From Massilia sp. W12 (GTDB lineage Bacteria > Pseudomonadota > Gammaproteobacteria > Burkholderiales > Burkholderiaceae_D): a stretch of DNA of 64,000 nucleotides. Under the pieces are notes generated by a model. That model was given only the letters and a program-made list of their open reading frames with translations. It was not told where the DNA came from and ran no database searches. Position numbers and translations under genes: made by a program. Positions 35,785 to 43,200 of the stretch are shown in pieces (position 1 is the stretch's first letter; every line of letters begins with the position of its first letter). The stretch is taken from assembly GCF_037300705.1 (NCBI RefSeq), contig NZ_CP147776.1, forward strand, positions 2,356,001 through 2,420,000, read 5' to 3'.

Positions 35785-36804
35785 ATGTTTGAACATATTG
35801 CTGACGCCATCAAGGCGCCTGATTTCGTGCGCCTGCGCGAGAATCTGTATGTCGCCCGCTTCGAGACCATGAAAGTCTATTCCACCCTGGTGGCGGTTGA
35901 ACGTTTGCTGCAAGCCGGCGTGGTCAAACGCGGCGACACCTTAATCGACAGCTCCAGCGGCATCTATGCCTATGCGCTGGCGCTGGCCTGTCACAAATTC
36001 GGTATGCGCTGCCATATCATCGCCTCCAAAACGGTTGATGTGACCCTGAAGCTGCAATTGCAATTGTTGGGCGCGGAGGTCGAGCAAGTCGCGCCATCGG
36101 CTACCCTCAAAATGGATCAAAGCTTGCGCGTGGCGCGCATTCAGGCGATTCGCGCAGCCAATCCAAAAGTGCACTGGATGCAGCAATACCACGACGATAT
36201 CCACTATGCCGGCTATGCACCGATTGCCGATCAAATTGAAGCCTTGCTTGGGGTTGAGCGCCTGAGCATTGTTGGCGGCGTTGGCTCGGGTTGCTCAACC
36301 GGCGGCATCGCCCGCGCACTGCGCCACAGCAATAACGAGGTCGAATTGATCGGGGTGCAACCTTTCGGCAGTGTGACGTTTGGTTGTGCTCATATCGAAG
36401 ACCCGGGCATCATCATCGCCGGCATCGGCACCGGCATTCCGTTTCGCAATGTGCAACATGCCCTCTACGACCAGATCCACTGGATCGGTTTTAACTATGG
36501 CCTGGCCGGCGCCATCGCGCTGTTGCGCAGACACGCGATTTTCGCCGGCCTGTCCAGCGGTTGCTGTTATCTGGTCGCCGCCCGCGAAGCAGCGCTGCGA
36601 CCGGAGCGCACAGTGCTGTTCATCGCGCCGGATACCGGGCATCGCTATGTGAGTGAAGTCTTTTCCCGCCATGCCGAGGCGCTCGATATGGACACGCTCG
36701 AACCCACCCTGGTCGAGTCGCCGCAAGCGCTGGCCTTACCCTGGTCGGTCATGGCGTGGAATCGCCGCGCCGCCGTCGAATCATCCTTAACTGAAAGCGA
36801 ATAA
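35785..36804 (+). CDS. PLP-dependent beta-synthase (CysK/SbnA-like)
   Basis: 339 residues from the ATG at 35785, two bases after the kinase stop. Fold-type II PLP features: putative Schiff-base Lys30 in 'FETMKVYSTL', substrate loop 'DSSSGIYAYALAL' (about 55-67, the S-S-G-N-T-G position of CysK) and phosphate cup 'GGVGSGCSTGGIARAL' (about 165-180). The family replaces a beta-leaving group (O-acetyl or O-phospho) by a nucleophile. SbnA of staphyloferrin B uses O-phosphoserine. A kinase directly upstream suggests the same logic. The unusual S-G-I-Y-A loop indicates a non-standard substrate. Not a housekeeping cysteine synthase. Confidence 0.8.
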   Translation: MFEHIADAIKAPDFVRLRENLYVARFETMKVYSTLVAVERLLQAGVVKRGDTLIDSSSGIYAYALALACHKFGMRCHIIASKTVDVTLKLQLQLLGAEVEQVAPSATLKMDQSLRVARIQAIRAANPKVHWMQQYHDDIHYAGYAPIADQIEALLGVERLSIVGGVGSGCSTGGIARALRHSNNEVELIGVQPFGSVTFGCAHIEDPGIIIAGIGTGIPFRNVQHALYDQIHWIGFNYGLAGAIALLRRHAIFAGLSSGCCYLVAAREAALRPERTVLFIAPDTGHRYVSEVFSRHAEALDMDTLEPTLVESPQALALPWSVMAWNRRAAVESSLTESE

Positions 36805-36809
36805 ACAAC

Positions 36810-38894
36810 ATGGCACATTTATTAATGATTGAAAGCTGGGTCGGCGGCACGGGCCGCATTCTGCCCGCCGCCATTCTCGAAGCCGGTCACAGCTATACCT
36901 TCGTGATGCGCAATCGCAAGCATTATGTGGAAAACCCCGATGCGCCAATGCACCCGGCGCTGGCGCATGCTTCGCATATTCTGACCGCCGAAACCAACGA
37001 CATCCCGGCCTTGATCGCATTTTTGCGTGAGCAGCATCGCCTGCTCAAATTTGATGGTGTGATCACGATTTGTGACTACTATATTGACGCCGTGGCCCAG
37101 GTGGCGCGCGCCTTGGGATTGCCGCAAGCATTTTGCGACAGCGTGCCGCTGATACGGCGCAAACATCTGGTGCGCAAAGCGCTGGAAAAGGCCGGCCTGC
37201 CCAACCCGCTGTTTCGCGCCGTCACCTCATGGGAAGCGGCGTGCGACGCCGCCAGCGTGATCGGCTATCCACTGATCCTCAAACCGTCGGATCTGGCTTC
37301 CAGCGCCTTTGTGCGTCTGGTCAATAATGAAGCGGAATTGCGCGACGCCTTCCATGCGCTGGAACAATTCCCCAGCAACTTCCGCCAGCAAGCCCGCGAA
37401 GCGCTGTGGTTGCTGGAAGAATACATGACGGGCGAGGAAGTCAGCGTGGAAGCCTGTTCCTACAAGGGACAAACCACCATTCTCGGCATCACCGACAAGA
37501 GCCTGACCGGCTTTCCCTATTTTGTTGAAGATGGCCATATGTTCCCGGCGCGCATTGACAGCAGCCTGGCTGCAGCGGTGTGCGACCTGGTGCGTTCGGC
37601 CTTGGCCGCAGTCGGTTTGGATCACGGCATCAGCCATACCGAAGTCAAACTCACGCCCAAGGGGCCGCGCATCGTCGAAATCAACCCGCGCCCGGCTGGC
37701 AACTATATTGCCGAACTGATCGAGAGGGTCAGCGGGATTACCTTCCTCACCGCCCAAATCGAACTGGCGCTGGGCCGCCAGCCAGACTTGAGGCCCAAAG
37801 ATACCGGGATCAAGAGCGCCGCCATCAAATTCCTGACGCCGCCGCGCGCAGGCAAAGTCACTGCCATGCAGGGGTTGGAGCGCGCGGCGAATGCGCCCCA
37901 TATCGCGCGCGCGCTGCTGCCCTCAGCAGTGGGCAAAGAATTGAGCGCGCCGATTGATAATGCCTGTTATCTGGGACATGTGGTGGCAGTTGATCCGGAT
38001 GGCCAGGATGCGCGCCAATACGCGGAGCAGGCGCTGCAAGAGGTGCAGATCAGTTTTGCCGAGCAGCCCGAAAACAGCGCGCCAGGCAGCGCCCCCTTGA
38101 ACGTGGCGGCGCTGATTGCAGCAGTGCAGGGCGGTCAATACGGCCCCTTGCCTGAGACCATGCATGTGGTGGGCGCATCCTGGATTGCGCAAAGCACACG
38201 TTTTCCCGGAACCAGCCAAACCTATCGCAATTATTATTTGCTGCTGCGCGTGGGCGCGGCCTTTGGCGCCTGCTGCATCGAGCGCGATGCGCTGGATTAC
38301 GCCATCGCGCCAACGCTGGCCGGCAGCAGCGTGGCCGAGCTGCTCAACGATGCCCGCCTGCCGGTGCGCATCGCCGCCCTCGACTCCTACCTGAATGCGG
38401 TGCTGCCGGCGCGCGACGCAGCGCAAGCGCGCCCCATGTTGCTGCCGGCTGGCGCGCCGCCAGTGCGCGCCGTGGCGCGCGATCAGGCAATCGCCACCCT
38501 GGTGGCGATTGTGCCGGGCCAGCGCGTGGGCTTGATCGGCGTTGTCAATCCACTGGTGGATGCGATTACGCAACAGGGCGGCATCTGTCTGCCCTGCGAT
38601 TTCAATATGGAACGCACCCAAAGCGGGCTGGCCGTCAGCCGCGATATGCAGCCGATTTTGGAGAGCGCCGATATGATCATCGCCACCGGCATGACCTTAT
38701 CGAATGGCTCCTTTGATCAGATTTTGCAGGCCGCGCGCCGCCGTGCGATTCCACTGATTATCTACGCGCAAACCGGCAGCGGCATCATCCCGCGCTTTCT
38801 GGGCGATGGGGTGGCGGCAGTCTGCGCCGAACCATTCCCATTCTCGCAATTCAGCGCCGATCCGACTGCGGTTTATCTGTATCGCGCAGCATGA
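36810..38894 (+). CDS. ATP-grasp ligase fused to a DUF364-like domain
   Basis: 694 residues. Residues about 1-410 form an ATP-grasp ligase: 'RRKHLVRKALEKAGLPNP', 'GYPLILKPSDLASS' (ATP-binding Lys), 'LLEEYMTGEEVSVE' and the metal-binding 'HTEVKLTPKGPRIVEINPRP' (near 280-300). It is related to ligases that join amino or carboxylic acids. Residues about 445-690 resemble the DUF364 'heavy-metal chelation' Rossmann-like domain: 'GQRVGLIGVVNPLVDAI', 'SADMIIATGMTLSNGSFDQI' and a Gly-rich 'GSGIIPRFLGDGV'. The fusion suggests coupling of ligation with handling of a metal complex, which is inference. It overlaps the MFS start by four bases (ATGA). Confidence 0.8.
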   Translation: MAHLLMIESWVGGTGRILPAAILEAGHSYTFVMRNRKHYVENPDAPMHPALAHASHILTAETNDIPALIAFLREQHRLLKFDGVITICDYYIDAVAQVARALGLPQAFCDSVPLIRRKHLVRKALEKAGLPNPLFRAVTSWEAACDAASVIGYPLILKPSDLASSAFVRLVNNEAELRDAFHALEQFPSNFRQQAREALWLLEEYMTGEEVSVEACSYKGQTTILGITDKSLTGFPYFVEDGHMFPARIDSSLAAAVCDLVRSALAAVGLDHGISHTEVKLTPKGPRIVEINPRPAGNYIAELIERVSGITFLTAQIELALGRQPDLRPKDTGIKSAAIKFLTPPRAGKVTAMQGLERAANAPHIARALLPSAVGKELSAPIDNACYLGHVVAVDPDGQDARQYAEQALQEVQISFAEQPENSAPGSAPLNVAALIAAVQGGQYGPLPETMHVVGASWIAQSTRFPGTSQTYRNYYLLLRVGAAFGACCIERDALDYAIAPTLAGSSVAELLNDARLPVRIAALDSYLNAVLPARDAAQARPMLLPAGAPPVRAVARDQAIATLVAIVPGQRVGLIGVVNPLVDAITQQGGICLPCDFNMERTQSGLAVSRDMQPILESADMIIATGMTLSNGSFDQILQAARRRAIPLIIYAQTGSGIIPRFLGDGVAAVCAEPFPFSQFSADPTAVYLYRAA

Positions 38895-40090
38895 GGCAGA
38901 TTTCGGAACAAGAGCGCACACGCGGTCTGCATGCGCTGCTGCTGTATACCTTTCTGATGGTGACAGGCTTCGCCATGCTGATGCCGCTGGTGAGCGTGCA
39001 TTTTGTCAGCAATATCGGGATGGCGGCGGCGGCGGTCGGCGGCGCCCTGGCGCTGCGACAGATGACGCAACAGGGCCTGGCGCTGCTTGGCGGCATGCTG
39101 GCCGACCGCTTCGGCCTGCGCCTGATGATTTGCCTGGGCGTGCTGTTGCGCGCGCTCGGTTTTGCCAGTCTGGCGTTTGCCAACAACGTCGCCTTGCTGT
39201 TCGTGGCGATGGTGATTTCCGCCCTGGGCGGCGCCTTGTTTGAGGCGCCATACCAGGCGGCGATGGCGTCTTTGACCACGGAATCCACGCGCGCGCGCTA
39301 CTACGCGCTGAGCAACTGGGTCAGCGGCATCGCCAGCACCGTCGGGCCGCTGCTCGGGGTGGCGCTGTTGCATGTAAATTTTCAGATGGTCTGCCTGGTG
39401 GCCGCCGCCTGTTTTGCGCTCAACTGCGGTATTGCGCTATGGCTCTTGCCGCCACTCAAAACCCCGCCAGCGGCGGCGCCGACGGCCAGCCACCGGCTTG
39501 GCCTGGTGCTGCGCGACCGCCCGTTTTTGCTGCTGACGGGCTTGATGATGGGCTATTGGTTCGTCGCGGTGCAGCTCAATATCAGTTTCCCGCTGCTGGC
39601 CGAGCGCCTCGGCAAGAGCCAGAATAGTGTCGGCTTCATGTTTGCGCTGAGCGCAGCGCTCACGGTGTTGCTGCAATTTCACCTGCTCAAGCTGGTCGAG
39701 CGCTGGCTCTCAACGCAACAGATTCTGGTGCTGGGCATGAGCATCATTGCCCTCAGCACCGGGGCGATTGCCTTAGCGCATACCTTTCCCGCCTTTTTGC
39801 TATGCGTGGCGGCGTTTTCAATCGGCGCCATCCTGGTGCGGCCAAGCATGCAAAGCCTGATCGCCAGCATGGCCAATCCGCAGGCCATGGGCACTTTTCT
39901 TGGCTTCAGCTCACTCAGTCTGGCGCTGGGCGGGGCGCTTGGCAATGTGACGGGCGGCTGGTTGATGGATGCCAGCACACAAACGCTGCCGCAATTGCCC
40001 TGGATGGTGTTTTGCGGGGTGGGCTTGTTGAGTGCGCTGGGTTTGCTGTGGCTCAAGCCGCAAGCGGAGGCGGTGAAGGGCGGTGCGTAA
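38891..40090 (+). CDS. MFS exporter of the metallophore-type operon
   Basis: 399 residues, twelve predicted membrane helices, with the MFS signature between helices 2 and 3 ('GGMLADRFGLRLMI', about residues 71-84). It resembles drug/siderophore efflux carriers of the type found in siderophore operons (for example PvsC or IucA-linked exporters). The ATG overlaps the stop of the ATP-grasp gene, so it is translated with it. Proposed role: release of the product into the medium. Last gene of the operon; a 116-base gap precedes ROCO protein 2. Confidence 0.88.
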   Translation: MRQISEQERTRGLHALLLYTFLMVTGFAMLMPLVSVHFVSNIGMAAAAVGGALALRQMTQQGLALLGGMLADRFGLRLMICLGVLLRALGFASLAFANNVALLFVAMVISALGGALFEAPYQAAMASLTTESTRARYYALSNWVSGIASTVGPLLGVALLHVNFQMVCLVAAACFALNCGIALWLLPPLKTPPAAAPTASHRLGLVLRDRPFLLLTGLMMGYWFVAVQLNISFPLLAERLGKSQNSVGFMFALSAALTVLLQFHLLKLVERWLSTQQILVLGMSIIALSTGAIALAHTFPAFLLCVAAFSIGAILVRPSMQSLIASMANPQAMGTFLGFSSLSLALGGALGNVTGGWLMDASTQTLPQLPWMVFCGVGLLSALGLLWLKPQAEAVKGGA

Positions 40091-40205
40091 GCCGGCGCCC
40101 CGGGGCGACGGGGCGCTGAATTTGGCATTGGCGCCAAGCAGCGTTGGGGGGGCATTGATGGGACTGATGATAAAATGATGTTACCTGTTCCAGAAATTAC
40201 CCCCT

Positions 40206-43200
40206 ATGAGCAAGCCCAAAAAATTGCCTCTTGGCGTACAAACCTTCAAAAAAATCATCGAAGGCGGCTACTACTACGTCGATAAAACTGATTTGGCCTG
40301 CCAGTTGATTGAAGATGGCGGCTACTATTTTCTGTCGCGGCCACGCCGCTTCGGCAAAAGCTTGTTTTTGGATACGCTGAAATCGATTTTTGCCGGGGAA
40401 AAAGACTTGTTTGCCGGGTTGGCCGCCGAGCATAGGGTGAACTGGGCGCCGCCAAGGCCCATCATCCACCTCAACTTTGCCATGGCGCCGGAAAACAGTC
40501 TGAGCGCATGGCAAAACGTGTGCATGCAGCAATTGCAGGATGTCGAAAGACAATACGGCTTTCAAGGCAGCCAAGCCCACCCGGCCCAGCGTTTGGCGGA
40601 ATTGATCGCCGGTTTGCATCGCACCAGCGGACAAAAGGTGGTGGTGCTGGTCGATGAATATGACAAGCCGATTCTGGACAGTCTGGAAGACCCTGATCTG
40701 GCGCGCAAAATGCAAAATTTTTTGGCGGGCTTATACTCTCCGCTGAAATCGGAAGATGCACACCTGCATTTTGTATTTTTGACTGGTGTTTCCAAATTTT
40801 CCAAAGTCAATTTGTTTTCAGGCTTAAATCATTTAACAGATATCAGCCTCAAACCGCGCTATGCCACCGTGTGCGGTTACACTGAAACCGATTTACACAC
40901 GGTATTCGCCGATCGTCTGGGTGATTTGCCGATGGCGAAAATCAAGCAATGGTACAACGGTTATAACTGGCTGGGCACGCCTGTATACAATCCATGGTCA
41001 CTATTAAATCTGTTTGATAATCAGCAGTTTAAGGCTTATTGGATAGAAACCGGCATGTCCACTTTTTTGGTGCAATTGCTGAAAAAGAAAAATTTCTTCC
41101 TTCCCGGCTTAAGCGGGTGGTATACCGATATGGATTTATCGGGAAAATTTAATATTGATAATATTTCACCGATTGCGCTATTATTCCAAACCGGATATTT
41201 AACCATCAAAGAAGTGGAAGAACGCGATTTTGAATATCGTTACACTATCGATTTTCCCAATTTGGAAGTAAAAAAACACTTTAGCGCCGATTTATTTGTC
41301 AGCCTCACTGGTCAGAATGAACAGGGTACACAGGCGCTTACCCGCCTGGGGGCTGCGCTTGCCGCCGGGCGCTGGAAGGAAGTCTGCAATTCCATCCATG
41401 CACAATTTGCCGCCATTCCCTACAACTACCACGCCAACAATAATATGGCGCATTATGAAGGGTGGTATGCGAGCGTGTTTTTTTCAATGCTCTCAGCGTT
41501 GGATTTTACCTTGATTGCAGAAGATGTCACCAATCATGGGCGAATTGATTTGACCTTATTTCTGCCCGATACGATATGCTTGTTTGAATTTAAGGTACAA
41601 CGCAAAGGAAAGGCAGATTCTGCGCTGGCGCAGATTATCACGCAAAAATATGCAGAGAAATACAGCAATGACCAGCGATCTCTGGTGGCGATAGGTATTA
41701 CATTTTCTGAAGAGTCGCGCAATATTATTGGATTTGATGTGAAAATTGGCGCAGAAACGGCGCAGGATTTAATGATGCAAGATGAAGCCGCTAACGACGA
41801 AGAAGAAAGCGCAGCAAAGACAGCTTATGCATTAGCCCTGCAGCGCATTGAACAATGCAGGATTAAGCAGGGCACAGCGCTGAATTTAGGTGGAATGGGG
41901 TTGGCGCAATTACCGCCGGAAATCGGGCAACTGACGGCGTTGACGGATCTTTATCTTAACGAAAATCAACTCACCGCCTTACCGCCGGAAATCGGGCAAC
42001 TGACAGCGCTGAGACTGCTTTACCTTCACGAAAATCAACTCACCGCCTTGCCGCCGGAAATCGGGCAACTAAGGGCGCTGACGGTGCTTCACCTTTCAGG
42101 AAATCAACTCACCGCCTTGCCGCCGGAAATCGGGCAACTGACGGCGCTGACGCGGCTTGACCTTGACCAAAATCAACTCACCGCCTTGCCGCCGGAAATC
42201 GGGCAACTGAGGGCGCTGACGGAGCTTGGCCTTCACGAAAATCAACTCACCGCCTTGCCACCGGAAATCGGGCAACTGAGGGCGCTGACGGAGCTTGCGC
42301 TTTGGAGTAATCAACTCACCGCCTTGCCGCCGGAAATCGGGCAACTGACGGCGCTGACGGCGCTTTACCTTAACGAAAATCAACTCACCGCCTTGCCGCC
42401 GGAAATCGGGGAACTGACGGCGCTGAAGGAACTTTACCTTTACGAAAATCAACTCACCGCCTTGCCGCCGGAAATCGGGGAACTGACGGCGCTGAAGGAA
42501 CTTTACCTTCACGAAAATCAACTCACCGCCTTGCCGCCGGAAATCGGGCAACTGACGGCGCTGAAGGAACTTTACCTTTACGAAAATCAACTCACCGCCT
42601 TGCCGCCGGAAATCGGGCAACTGACGGCGCTGAAGGAACTTTACCTTTACGAAAATCAACTCACCGCCTTGCCGCCAGAAATCGGGCAACTGACGGCGCT
42701 GAAGGGGCTTTACCTTCAGGAAAATCAACTCACCGCCTTGCCGCCGGAAATCGGGCAACTGACGGCGCTGAAGGAACTTAACCTTCACAAAAATCAACTC
42801 ACCGCCTTGCCGCCGGAAATCGGGCAACTGACGGCGCTGACGGAGCTTGCGCTTTGGAGTAATCAACTCACCGCCTTGCCGCCGGAAATCGGGCAACTGA
42901 CGGCGCTGACGGAGCTTCGACTTGACCAAAATCAACTCACCGCCTTGCCGCCGGAAATCGGGCAACTGACGGCGCTGACGACGCTTACCCTTGGAAGAAA
43001 TCAACTCACCGCCTTGCCGCCGGAAATCGGGCAACTGCTGCAATTGACCCACTTAATCATTACAGATAATCGCCTGACAGCACTCCCCGCCGGCATGCAT
43101 GCGCTCACACAGTTAAAACAATTATGGCTGCACGACAATCCCGCCCTCGGCATCCCAGCCGCCATTTTGGGTGGTAATAATTGGAGTAAAAGAGACGAAT

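Noticed and set aside
41900-43045. CRISPR-like regular repeats
   Set aside because: Units are contiguous 69-bp coding repeats with no unique spacers and no cas genes nearby; they encode LRRs.
42096-43052. A 318-codon open frame on the minus strand across the LRR repeats
   Set aside because: It mirrors the 69-bp repeats of the plus-strand LRR gene; its regular composition is a by-product of the repeat, with no ribosome site or known family.
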